Of a stretch of 64,000 nucleotides of DNA, positions 33,897 to 41,472 are shown piece by piece. The stretch's first letter is position 1, and the number at the start of each line of letters is the position of its first letter. A program made the translations under genes and the position numbers. The notes beneath the pieces were generated by a model. The model saw only the letters and a program-made list of their open reading frames with translations, did no database searches and was not told where the DNA came from. This stretch comes from JACRCG01 sp964524835. Lineage in GTDB: Bacteria; Desulfobacterota; Desulfuromonadia; Geobacterales; Pseudopelobacteraceae. Where the stretch lies: contig CAZGEG010000008.1 of the NCBI GenBank assembly GCA_964524835.1, positions 62,001 to 126,000 on the forward strand, given 5' to 3'.

Positions 33897-35051
33897 TTAC
33901 TGACAAGCAACCGCATTGTAATTAGCATCGAACGTACCGAAACATTTGATCGGGCTCGAAACAACTGCAATACCACCATTTATCAGTGAGTTATTCACGG
34001 CAAACAAACCACTACCGCCATTTAAAAGCGCCAAGTAATCAGCTGTAACGTCGATTGTTGAATTGGCAACAACCGCGCTTCCTGAATAGGCTGTCCTTAT
34101 GCCAACCCCACCATTTGGCAAGCTGATGGTAACATTATTCAGGGTTGCCTTGCTATAAACGTACAAGCCTTTAACATCAAACGGTATGGAAATTTGAATC
34201 GGTGTAAATCCAGCATTTGTGATCTTAACATTAGTAAGCTCAATATCAACAGCAGTGCTATTTGCAACGCCCACGGAACCATTGCTGAGAAGATTCACGA
34301 CTAGGTCTCTGGCAACAGCCGGAGTTGTGAGAGTTGACGAGCTGTTAATTTTTTCCGTCAGAACTCCACCAACCATGGCGTTTATGGTGAGAGACCGTAC
34401 TTCTGAGCCATTTTGCAGCAAAACGCCTGCGTTAAGGGTTGTCAGGCCTTCCCCTGATCCTTCAAGTGTTATGTTTTCAGGGACAGCAAAATAGGTATTA
34501 CCGTTGCTACCAGAACTGAGGTTGTAGCTGCCAGGCATGATTTTAAGGAGACAGGGCGCAGCACCGCACCATGTTGAGGTTGCTGCCAAAGCCTGCTGTA
34601 AGTCCGAATAATCACCTCCAGAAGTTGCGACGACCGCCACATTCGCATATTTTTTCTGATAAGCGCTATCATGCGAATGGTCACCAGCTGCCACTGTGCC
34701 ACTGGCAGTCCCGATTGGAAGGTTCGATGAATTGATTGTGCCGACGAGATCAGAGGCATTGTGACCATGTGCTCCAAGCTTGCTTCCAGAGATTGTTCCA
34801 GTGATCTTGGCATCCGTAACTGCGCCGTCAATAATCTTCACAGCCGTTACCGCCCCATCCTGAATATGCCCCGTTTTCACCCCGCTGCCCGAATTCGTGT
34901 TTTGCCCCGACGTTCCATCCGCCTCCTTGAGTTTGACCGAAGTCACCTCATCATTAAGCACAGCCGCAAACGACATGGACACCGGTGACAACATCGCAGT
35001 TAAAACCGCCACCAACAGCAAACTTACCACTCCACTTCCGAATCTTTTCAT
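33897..35051 (-). CDS. Secreted beta-helix-like surface protein
   Basis: A 384-residue protein with a signal peptide (about 1-29, ending SFAAV). Residues about 30-110 have repeats of the form DGAVT..KI..G.I, as found in adhesin and tail-fibre stalks. From about 140 on, the pattern GGDYSDLQQAL...CLLKIMPGSYNL, then many short hydrophobic turns rich in N, G, S and V, fits a right-handed parallel beta-helix (pectate-lyase-like) without an identifiable active site. ATG 35051 is preceded by GGAGG and places the signal peptide first. It is likely exported or surface exposed. Lower GC than the core genes and a place inside the nadB-bounded island suggest acquisition. Confidence 0.7.
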   Translation of the reverse strand: MKRFGSGVVSLLLVAVLTAMLSPVSMSFAAVLNDEVTSVKLKEADGTSGQNTNSGSGVKTGHIQDGAVTAVKIIDGAVTDAKITGTISGSKLGAHGHNASDLVGTINSSNLPIGTASGTVAAGDHSHDSAYQKKYANVAVVATSGGDYSDLQQALAATSTWCGAAPCLLKIMPGSYNLSSGSNGNTYFAVPENITLEGSGEGLTTLNAGVLLQNGSEVRSLTINAMVGGVLTEKINSSSTLTTPAVARDLVVNLLSNGSVGVANSTAVDIELTNVKITNAGFTPIQISIPFDVKGLYVYSKATLNNVTISLPNGGVGIRTAYSGSAVVANSTIDVTADYLALLNGGSGLFAVNNSLINGGIAVVSSPIKCFGTFDANYNAVACQ

Positions 35052-35333
35052 CTGTACTTCCTCCTCTGCTGGAATTATGCGGTTCATTGACCGCACACCG
35101 ATTTCATTTCATAAAAACTCAGTCCACGCAAAAACGACACTTGGAGGGAGAGTCATAAATAAAACATCAACAGTTTATTTAAAACTTCCGCTATCCAAAA
35201 GCGCGGCGGCTTACCGAGGCTTCGACCTCCTCCCAATCAACATTCAATCAACTCATCGCCCCATAAATCGAGCGACTTAACTAACTCTATTAAGCATTGA
35301 AATCAAGTGTAATTCCGGGCATTTAATGCTCGC

Positions 35334-35359
35334 AAATGTGTAAAGTTTTTTACACATTT
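35334..35359. promoter_or_regulatory. Palindromic operator-like site 1
   Basis: AAATGTGTAAA and TTTACACATTT (11-bp perfect arms, four-base spacer) in the AT-rich 580-bp gap between the beta-helix gene and hipBA. A second, shorter copy lies 34 bp away. Paired palindromes before a toxin-antitoxin operon or a surface gene suggest repressor binding. Confidence 0.55.
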
Positions 35360-35392
35360 CATTATTAATCCTTTATTTCAATATGTTACAAA

Positions 35393-35411
35393 GTGTAAAA
35401 TTTCTTTACAC
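35393..35411. promoter_or_regulatory. Palindromic operator-like site 2
   Basis: GTGTAAA and TTTACAC (seven-base arms, five-base spacer) repeat the core of the site at 35334-35359. An additional inverted pair TTTGCAT/ATGCAAA (35647-35653, 35675-35681) lies close to the hipB start. The rest of the gap (35052-35697) shows no coding sequence. Confidence 0.5.
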
Positions 35412-35697
35412 ATTGCGTAACATACTGATTTTAAAACATTTATTTTAATAAATTTTTTTGAGATTTTTTGGGGGAAGAAGGTCTGATTTGCCGGTTTTCG
35501 GGATAATGACGGCGGTTTTGTTTCAGGTCGTTATCAATCACGTCGTTCAAGGAATAATATTGCCAATTTTATGATGGAGTTTAGCCGTGTGTCGGCGATT
35601 ATCAATCAAGGAAACCTTGCCTTGCTTGACATAATTGCAAATACATTTTGCATTAAAGCCATTTCGCCACTATTATGCAAACTATACTTTCTATAAA

Positions 35698-36003
35698 ATG
35701 GTGATCGATATGACCGTTGTCGAGGTAAAATTACAGAAACTTGGCTCCAGGCTGCGAAGCGTTCGTCTGAGTCGAAACGATACTCAGGCGATGTTTGCCG
35801 CCCGTATCGGAATAAGTGTTCCCACGCTTCGTAAAATGGAATCCGGCGACTCCACCGTTCTAATCGGCCACTGGGCAAATGCCCTGGACCTACTTGACCG
35901 CGAGGAGGAAATCGATGCGATCTTGGCCGAGCCTGAAGATCTGTTTGCCAAATACAAGATGATGAATGCTTCGACACGCAGAAGGGCTTCTGGGAGGACG
36001 TGA
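35698..36003 (+). CDS. HipB-like XRE-family antitoxin/repressor
   Basis: About 101 residues (97 if the ATG at 35710 is used). A helix-turn-helix of the XRE class spans about residues 10-65: LGSRLRSVRLSRNDTQAMFAARIGISVPTLRKMESG. It overlaps the HipA-like gene (TGATG), the usual antitoxin-toxin arrangement. HipB-type proteins bind palindromic operators upstream of their own operon and neutralise HipA; candidate palindromes are present upstream. No strong ribosome site is seen before either ATG. A TATACT box at 35683 would place transcription very near the first ATG. Confidence 0.8.
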   Translation: MVIDMTVVEVKLQKLGSRLRSVRLSRNDTQAMFAARIGISVPTLRKMESGDSTVLIGHWANALDLLDREEEIDAILAEPEDLFAKYKMMNASTRRRASGRT

Positions 36004-37193
36004 TGATCCACCGGATCGGAGTTTGGGAGCAAACGACAGGAAAGCACCTCCCGGTCGGGGAGATGGTGTGCGAAATCACCGACAAAGGTCGCGGCAAAGG
36101 CGCTTTCAGGTATGAGCGGGAATATCTTGAGAGGGTTGATGCCTTCCCGCTCGACCCGGTAAACCTCCCGTTGAAACCGGTATCCTTCCCGGTTGAGCAC
36201 CCCGGTGTTTTCAGTGTCTTTGAAGACAGCCTTCCCGATGACTGGGGGCGTAAACTACTTATCCGCAAGTACCGGATCACGCGGCACAAGCAGAATCTGC
36301 CAAACCTGCTGGCTGCCCTTGGTAACGGTGGACTCGGCGCATTGTCGTACTCGCTACACGATAAACCTCACCCGTCACCTTCGAATACCGCCATCCACAA
36401 ACTGGAATCGCTTGTCCCGGCTGCCGAGTTGTTCGAGCGCGGCACAATCCAAAATACCGATCTTTCCCTGCTTCTGGATGCCGGCAGCCCTCCCGGAGGG
36501 ACTCGTCCCAAAGCCGTAATTTTCGACGAGTTGAACAATATTCACTATCTTGCCAAGTTTCCGAGTGTCAAGGATCATGTGGATGTGGTGAAGATCGAAG
36601 CCGCCACAATGAGTCTGGCGGCAAAAGCCGGCCTCAACGTTCCATCCACCAGGCTCGTCCAATGCGAGAGCAAATCCGTCCTCCTTGTCCAGCGTTTTGA
36701 TATCATGCCGGACGGTCGCCGGCACATGATCAGTCTTCAGACCCTTCTAAAGGCACATGGTTACTACCAGTTCAGGTACCGGGATGTTCTGAGAATCGTG
36801 CGTAAATATAGCGCCGACCCGCTGGAGGACTCGGAGCTGCTCTTTCGCCGGATGGCTTTCAATGCTATAGTGGGCAACACTGACGATCATTTGAAAAAAT
36901 TCTGGATGGTCTTTGATCATGAACTGAACTGGCGTCTTTCGCCTACTTTTGGTCACAATCCCGACATTGGAAACCGGGGGGAGCATGTCCTGTATTTTGA
37001 GAGAGACCCGTACTATCACGGACGAAAAGAACTTGAGAATCTGGGGCGGAGGTGGGGAATCCACAAAGCGGAGGCGGTGGTATCGCAGGTATTTGAAGCC
37101 GTGACCGGCTGGAAAAACGAGTTTTTCCTTGCCGGCGTTTCGGAATCAGACATCGACCGATTCGGGGAAATAGATGTGCGCCTCGGGAGATAA
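36003..37193 (+). CDS. HipA-family toxin kinase, altered Mg-binding residue
   Basis: A 396-residue HipA-type Ser/Thr kinase. The N-terminal subdomain ends in FEDSLPDDWGRKLL; a Gly-rich loop (GGTRPKAV) near residues 162-169 and a KFP lysine follow; the catalytic segment GNTDDHLKKF is at 291-300. The metal-binding aspartate of the next motif (usually LxPAYDxxP) appears as SPTFGHNP, with glycine at 317. That change could weaken or abolish kinase activity. E. coli HipA phosphorylates glutamyl-tRNA synthetase to cause persistence; the target here is unknown. GGGAGGA precedes ATG 36003, which overlaps the antitoxin stop. Confidence 0.85.
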   Translation: MIHRIGVWEQTTGKHLPVGEMVCEITDKGRGKGAFRYEREYLERVDAFPLDPVNLPLKPVSFPVEHPGVFSVFEDSLPDDWGRKLLIRKYRITRHKQNLPNLLAALGNGGLGALSYSLHDKPHPSPSNTAIHKLESLVPAAELFERGTIQNTDLSLLLDAGSPPGGTRPKAVIFDELNNIHYLAKFPSVKDHVDVVKIEAATMSLAAKAGLNVPSTRLVQCESKSVLLVQRFDIMPDGRRHMISLQTLLKAHGYYQFRYRDVLRIVRKYSADPLEDSELLFRRMAFNAIVGNTDDHLKKFWMVFDHELNWRLSPTFGHNPDIGNRGEHVLYFERDPYYHGRKELENLGRRWGIHKAEAVVSQVFEAVTGWKNEFFLAGVSESDIDRFGEIDVRLGR

Positions 37194-37292
37194 TGCACCC
37201 CGTATTCTATAATATCCTGGGCAATCCATGACCACCGCAACTGGCGGTAACCCGCTAAAACCGGATTACGGAGCGCCGTCCCCCCTCTCCTC

Positions 37293-37321
37293 TTGACAAA
37301 TCCGCCCTACAGGTCAATAAT
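37293..37321 (+). promoter_or_regulatory. Sigma-70-like promoter of intact nadB
   Basis: TTGACA (37293-37298) and AATAAT (37316-37321), 17 bp apart, 43 bp before the nadB ATG. It mirrors the promoter of the truncated copy at 28907-28936 but differs in spacer and leader sequence. The 171-bp gap after hipA holds nothing else clear. Confidence 0.65.
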
Positions 37322-37364
37322 TCGTTATTTCCTGTATACACAACCGTTTAAAGGGAAGTATATC

Positions 37365-37740
37365 ATGCGCATCGAAAGTGATTTTCTTGTTATCGGCAGC
37401 GGTATCGCCGGTCTCTCCTTTGCCCTCCAGGCAGCCGACCATGGCAGCGTCGCCATTGTTACCAAACGTGATATTTCAGAATCGGCGACCAAGTATGCCC
37501 AGGGGGGCATCGCCTCCGTTTATTCCGACGAGGACTCATTCGATGCCCATATCGAGGATACTCTGGTTGCGGGGGCCGGCATCTGCCATGAAGATGTCGT
37601 CAGGATGGTGGTGGAGGAAGGTCCGCAGACCATTCGCAATCTGATCGAGTGGGGGGTGAAATTCACCACCAGCGGCGAATCCTATGATCTGACCCGCGAG
37701 GGGGGGCACAGCGCCCGCCGTATCCTGCACGCCGAGGACA
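37365..37740 (+). repeat. Direct repeat, right copy (nadB 5' end)
   Basis: The 376-bp partner of 28977-29352, differing at one base. Here the sequence continues as the intact nadB gene, while the left copy breaks off. Confidence 0.95.
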
Positions 37741-38960
37741 TCACCGGGCGCGAGATCGAGCGGGCGCTGGTCGAAGCGGTCAGGCAGCACCCTGCGATTA
37801 CGATCTATGAAAACCACATCGCCATCGACCTGATAACCTCTGCCAAGATCGAACGCCGCCAGCTGGAGCAGAACCGCTGCCTTGGCGCCTACGTGCTGGA
37901 CATCCCCGGCGATACCGTTGTGACCTTCAGCTCTAAGATCACGCTCCTGGCCAGCGGCGGCGCCGGCAAGGTGTACCTTTATACCTGCAACCCCGACGTT
38001 GCGTCCGGTGACGGCGTTGCCATGGCGTATCGCGCCGGTGCCACGATTGCAAACATGGAATTCATGCAGTTCCACCCCACCACACTGTTTCACCCTCTGG
38101 CAAAATCATTTCTCATTTCGGAAGCGGTGCGTGGAGAAGGCGCGATCCTGCGCCGGCGTGACGGCACCGCGTTTATGGAGAAATACCACAAGCTGAAGGA
38201 TCTGGCGCCCCGCGACATCGTTGCCCGCGCCATAGACAACGAGATGAAGATCAGCGGTGATGACTGCGCCTATCTCGATATCACCCATGAGCCGGCGGAT
38301 GTCGTCCGCAACCGGTTTCCCAATATTTACCAGACCTGTATGGAGTTCGGACTGGATATGACCAGGGAGTGGCTTCCGGTCGTGCCTGCCGCCCACTACC
38401 TCTGCGGTGGTGTGGCGGTCAATTTTGATGCCGAAACGGATATCCCCGGTCTGTACGCCATTGGAGAAACCGCCTTCACCGGCCTGCATGGCGCCAACCG
38501 CCTTGCCAGCAACTCACTTCTTGAAGCCGCGGTATATGCAGGGCGCGCCTACCGCCATTCCAGTGACGTCATCAGATCGCTTCCGAGCGACCATCGTGAC
38601 ATACCTGCCTGGGACTCAGGCACCGCCACCAACAGTGACGAGATGGTGGTCGTTTCCCAGAACTGGGACGAAATCCGTCGCACCATGTGGAATTATGTCG
38701 GTATCGTGCGTTCCGACAAGCGACTGGCACGGGCCATGAGCCGCATTATGCTGATCCAGGGGGAAATAGAGGAGTATTACTGGAATTTCAACGTGACTTC
38801 CGACCTGATCGAATTGCGCAACATCGCCACTGTAGCGGAGCTGATCATAACCTGTGCCCAAAAGCGCAAGGAGTCCCGCGGGCTGCACTACAATCTGGAC
38901 TACCCTTTCCTTGATGACCTGAACGGAAAAAGAGACAGTTTTGTCAAGAAACAGTTTTAA
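37365..38960 (+). CDS. nadB: L-aspartate oxidase
   Basis: A 531-residue FAD flavoprotein that oxidises L-aspartate to iminoaspartate, the first step of NAD synthesis. The dinucleotide-binding motif GSGIAGLSFALQAA is near the N-terminus; KYAQGGIASV, the substrate loop GGHSARRILHAED, HPTTLFHP and the C-terminal GANRLASNSLLEA are family marks. It is full length. In anaerobes fumarate is the usual electron acceptor. The frame can be read further upstream, but the ATG at 37365 is supported by AAGGGAAG and by the N-terminal fold. A chorismate mutase gene follows after 14 bp. Confidence 0.95.
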   Translation: MRIESDFLVIGSGIAGLSFALQAADHGSVAIVTKRDISESATKYAQGGIASVYSDEDSFDAHIEDTLVAGAGICHEDVVRMVVEEGPQTIRNLIEWGVKFTTSGESYDLTREGGHSARRILHAEDITGREIERALVEAVRQHPAITIYENHIAIDLITSAKIERRQLEQNRCLGAYVLDIPGDTVVTFSSKITLLASGGAGKVYLYTCNPDVASGDGVAMAYRAGATIANMEFMQFHPTTLFHPLAKSFLISEAVRGEGAILRRRDGTAFMEKYHKLKDLAPRDIVARAIDNEMKISGDDCAYLDITHEPADVVRNRFPNIYQTCMEFGLDMTREWLPVVPAAHYLCGGVAVNFDAETDIPGLYAIGETAFTGLHGANRLASNSLLEAAVYAGRAYRHSSDVIRSLPSDHRDIPAWDSGTATNSDEMVVVSQNWDEIRRTMWNYVGIVRSDKRLARAMSRIMLIQGEIEEYYWNFNVTSDLIELRNIATVAELIITCAQKRKESRGLHYNLDYPFLDDLNGKRDSFVKKQF

Positions 38961-38974
38961 AAGGAGCTGCAACC

Positions 38975-39253
38975 GTGGAAATCGGCGAAATTCGCAAGCG
39001 GATTGACCTTCTGGATGACGTGCTGCTGCGCATCTTTAACGAGCGTGCCCGGTTGGCGCTGGAAATCGGACATGCCAAAAAAGAGCTGAAACTGCCGGTG
39101 TTTGATCCGGCCCGGGAAAAGCGGATTTTTCAGCGCATGAAAGAGGATAACCCCGGCCCGCTGGACGATGAAGCAATTATCAGGATGTTCGAGCGCGTCG
39201 TCGATGAATCCCGTCGTCTGGAACGCATAATGTCACATAAAGAAGAAGATTAG
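38975..39253 (+). CDS. Chorismate mutase (AroQ type)
   Basis: A 92-residue all-helical chorismate mutase, turning chorismate into prephenate for Phe and Tyr synthesis. IRKRIDLLDDVLLRIFNERA with the conserved Arg and Lys (KKELKLPVFDPAREKRI) matches the AroQ fold. It is a stand-alone domain, not fused to prephenate dehydratase. A GTG start follows AAGGAG. A DAHP-synthase-like domain follows after 14 bp, so this is a shikimate-pathway pair. Confidence 0.88.
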   Translation: MEIGEIRKRIDLLDDVLLRIFNERARLALEIGHAKKELKLPVFDPAREKRIFQRMKEDNPGPLDDEAIIRMFERVVDESRRLERIMSHKEED

Positions 39254-39267
39254 GGAGTGTCTGTAAT

Positions 39268-39477
39268 ATGCTGATTATAATGAAGAAACATGCGGAAGAG
39301 ACGGCGCTGGATTCAATCAAGGAATATCTGATCACCCGTGATTTTGACATTCATCAGTCTACCGGGGCAAACCGCACCATCATCGGTGTGATCGGCGACA
39401 CCTCAACCCTTAATGACCATGAGATCGAAACCATGCCGGGAGTCAGTCAGGTGGTGCGAATCAGGAAGGATGACTAG
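39268..39477 (+). CDS. Stand-alone N-terminal (ferredoxin-like) domain of DAHP synthase
   Basis: A 69-residue protein that matches the small regulatory N-terminal domain of AroF-type 3-deoxy-7-phosphoheptulonate synthases: MLIIMKKHAEETAL at the start, NRTIIGVIGDTSTL in the middle, and PGVSQVVRI before the stop. The catalytic barrel that normally follows is absent: a TAG ends the frame and rpsT begins 120 bp on. In known enzymes this domain carries feedback inhibition by aromatic amino acids. It may act in trans on a DAHP synthase or on the adjacent chorismate mutase, or be a remnant. It is clean and in an operon, so a remnant is less likely. Confidence 0.72.
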   Translation: MLIIMKKHAEETALDSIKEYLITRDFDIHQSTGANRTIIGVIGDTSTLNDHEIETMPGVSQVVRIRKDD

Positions 39478-39519
39478 AAGCGGGATGTAACTTCACAATC
39501 ATCCGGAAGTACAATTGTC

Positions 39520-39547
39520 TTGACACAGCCTGGCGGACAGTGATAAA
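39520..39547 (+). promoter_or_regulatory. Promoter of rpsT
   Basis: TTGACA (39520-39525) and GATAAA (39542-39547), 16 bp apart, 52 bp before the rpsT start. The -35 box is a perfect match. Confidence 0.55.
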
Positions 39548-39598
39548 CAACTAGCTTCAATTTCGTTACTTACTCAAGAAAATTTTTGGAGGTGCAGT

Positions 39599-39862
39599 TT
39601 GGCTCATCATAAGTCGGCAATCAAGAGGATCAAGCAGACAGTAAAGAAAACCGCCCGTAATCGTCATGTATCATCGACGCTGAAAACATATATCAAGCGC
39701 GTTCGTGAAGCGGTGGAAGCCAAAGACAAGGATGCCGCCGTTGCAGCTCTCAAGGTGGCCATCCCGGTCATTGATGCCACTGCGACCAAGGGTGTCATTC
39801 ACAGTTCGACGGCTTCCCGCAATGTTTCACGCCTGACAAAACTGGTCAACACTCTCGGCTAA
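39599..39862 (+). CDS. rpsT: 30S ribosomal protein S20
   Basis: An 87-residue basic protein that binds 16S rRNA in the small subunit. AHHKSAIKRIKQTVKKTARNR at the N-terminus is the S20 signature. No ATG exists at the conserved N-terminus: translation must begin at TTG 39599, five bases after a strong GGAGGT (39588-39593). Non-ATG starts (UUG) are also used by E. coli rpsT, where they take part in autogenous control. It is monocistronic, with its own promoter and terminator. Confidence 0.95.
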   Translation: MAHHKSAIKRIKQTVKKTARNRHVSSTLKTYIKRVREAVEAKDKDAAVAALKVAIPVIDATATKGVIHSSTASRNVSRLTKLVNTLG

Positions 39863-39879
39863 ATCATATTCATAGCTAT

Positions 39880-39914
39880 AAAAAGGGGGCTGCGATTCCG
39901 CATGCCCCCTTTTT
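39880..39914 (+). terminator. Intrinsic terminator of rpsT
   Basis: AAAAAGGGGGC (39880-39890) pairs with GCCCCCTTTTT (39904-39914). The symmetric A/T tracts allow it to serve the convergent holA transcript as well. Confidence 0.88.
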
Positions 39915-39940
39915 GCGTAGCAGGGATTTGCAACCTGCTG

Positions 39941-40939
39941 TTACCACCCGCCGGTGCAAATCCCCATCGTCATCCCGTGCAGAAGGGCATATGACTGCCC
40001 CCCTCCCGTTTTTGAAGCAACATCGCACCGATAAAACTCCTCGAAAATCCGCTTCAGTTCCCTTCTCGAAAAGGTGCGGGCCTGCGCAACAATATCACCC
40101 AAAAAAAACGCATTTATATTGAGCTCCCTGCCGATATCTGCCTGCTGCATCTTCTTGTCGAGCAGCTCTCTGACGCGCCATAATTTTCGAAAGTGGCTTG
40201 TCAGGGCGCCGATTATCATCGGCGCGTCCTCGCCGTGAAGAAAAAGCGCATCGAGACTCCTGATCGAATTCGGCAGGTCACGAAGCCCCAGAAATTTCGC
40301 CAGTTCAAAGGCGGTAAAAGCCTTGCTGCTGCTGGCCATTACCTTGACGTCATCGACTGTTATGCGCGGCTTTGCACCGGCGTAGACCACCAGCTTTTCA
40401 ATCTGCGAGCTCAGTTCCTGCAGGTTGTTGCCGATCAGTGCCGACAATAGTTCAGCGGCGGCTGTTTCTATAGGCTTTCCCTGGGCGACCGATTCACTTT
40501 GAATAAATCCTGACAGCTTGTTGTCGTAGAACCGCTTGTATTCGACCAGGACGCCATGCTTTTTGAATTCCAGGAAAAACTTCTTGCGCTGATCGATCTT
40601 GGTACCGGTCAGCAGCAGGCAGGTGCCGGGAGCCGGATTCTGGATATACGGCAGCATGGTTTCGAGAGCATCAGCTTTAAGCTGTTCAGCCCGCTTGACC
40701 AGTACCGCGCGCCGTTCCGAGAACATCGGCAGGGTCTGGGCGGCATCGATGATGTCCACCCCTTTTGATTCATTGCCATAATAGACATTGAAATTGAAGT
40801 CTTTAAGGGAAGGGTCAATCGCCCGCTCAAGCAGCATGCCCACCGCACGCTCGACCAGAAACTGCTCTTCGCCGTACAGAAAACAGACGGCCGGCACATT
40901 GCCCTTCTTCAGGGATGTTTCAAACTCCTGGGGTGTCAT
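39941..40939 (-). CDS. holA: DNA polymerase III delta subunit
   Basis: A 332-residue clamp-loader subunit that opens the beta sliding clamp. FLYGEEQFLVERAV near the N-terminus and the C-terminal helical collar (LRDLPNSIRSLDALFLHGEDAPMIIGALTSHFRKL) are typical of HolA. It lies 2 bp after lptE in the order leuS-lptE-holA, the usual arrangement in many proteobacteria. Confidence 0.9.
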   Translation of the reverse strand: MTPQEFETSLKKGNVPAVCFLYGEEQFLVERAVGMLLERAIDPSLKDFNFNVYYGNESKGVDIIDAAQTLPMFSERRAVLVKRAEQLKADALETMLPYIQNPAPGTCLLLTGTKIDQRKKFFLEFKKHGVLVEYKRFYDNKLSGFIQSESVAQGKPIETAAAELLSALIGNNLQELSSQIEKLVVYAGAKPRITVDDVKVMASSSKAFTAFELAKFLGLRDLPNSIRSLDALFLHGEDAPMIIGALTSHFRKLWRVRELLDKKMQQADIGRELNINAFFLGDIVAQARTFSRRELKRIFEEFYRCDVASKTGGGQSYALLHGMTMGICTGGW

Positions 40940-40941
40940 AG

Positions 40942-41469
40942 TCAGTAGGACTCTTCCAGTGCGGAAATGAATTTTTGAGCGACAAGCCGGGCGGCAGCAT
41001 CAAGGGCCTGTTCTTCAGCGTTGTGCTGCAGGGCAAGATCCCTGTTGGCAGGATACTGTCTTGTCCCTTGAATCTGCCCTTTCCAGAGCGGAATAGCCTC
41101 TCCCCTTCTGGATACTTCAAGTTCAACAATCAACGACAGGCTGAATTCCCGGGCCTGATCGAGGGCGTTATACGAAACCGCCCTGCTGGAATAGGAAATA
41201 AGCCGCGCCTTCATGGCAAGATCGGCACCTTCTTCATTCGCGGCAGGAGACAATCCTCGCCGGGCGTGAAGTTCTTCATAAAAAGCCCGGCGAAGAACGG
41301 TTTGCGCCGTCGGGCTGACACTCTCGTTGCTGAAAAACGGTACCCAGATGTTCCGGGCAGGTCCAATCTGCCGGGAGGGTTGCGAGTTAGTCAGGTGATA
41401 GCCGCACCCTGCGGCAGTGATCAGCAGAAGGGCAAGCGCCAACCTTTGTACCCACAGCGAAGTTGACAT
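40942..41469 (-). CDS. lptE: LPS-assembly lipoprotein LptE
   Basis: A 175-residue outer-membrane lipoprotein. A signal peptide with lipobox ITAAGC and cysteine at about 22 is followed by GYHL, and WVPFFSNES and RRAFYEELHAR are conserved in the family. LptE plugs the LptD barrel for lipopolysaccharide export. Sequence conservation in this family is low; the position between leuS and holA supports the call. Confidence 0.85.
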   Translation of the reverse strand: MSTSLWVQRLALALLLITAAGCGYHLTNSQPSRQIGPARNIWVPFFSNESVSPTAQTVLRRAFYEELHARRGLSPAANEEGADLAMKARLISYSSRAVSYNALDQAREFSLSLIVELEVSRRGEAIPLWKGQIQGTRQYPANRDLALQHNAEEQALDAAARLVAQKFISALEESY

Positions 41470-41472
41470 CCC

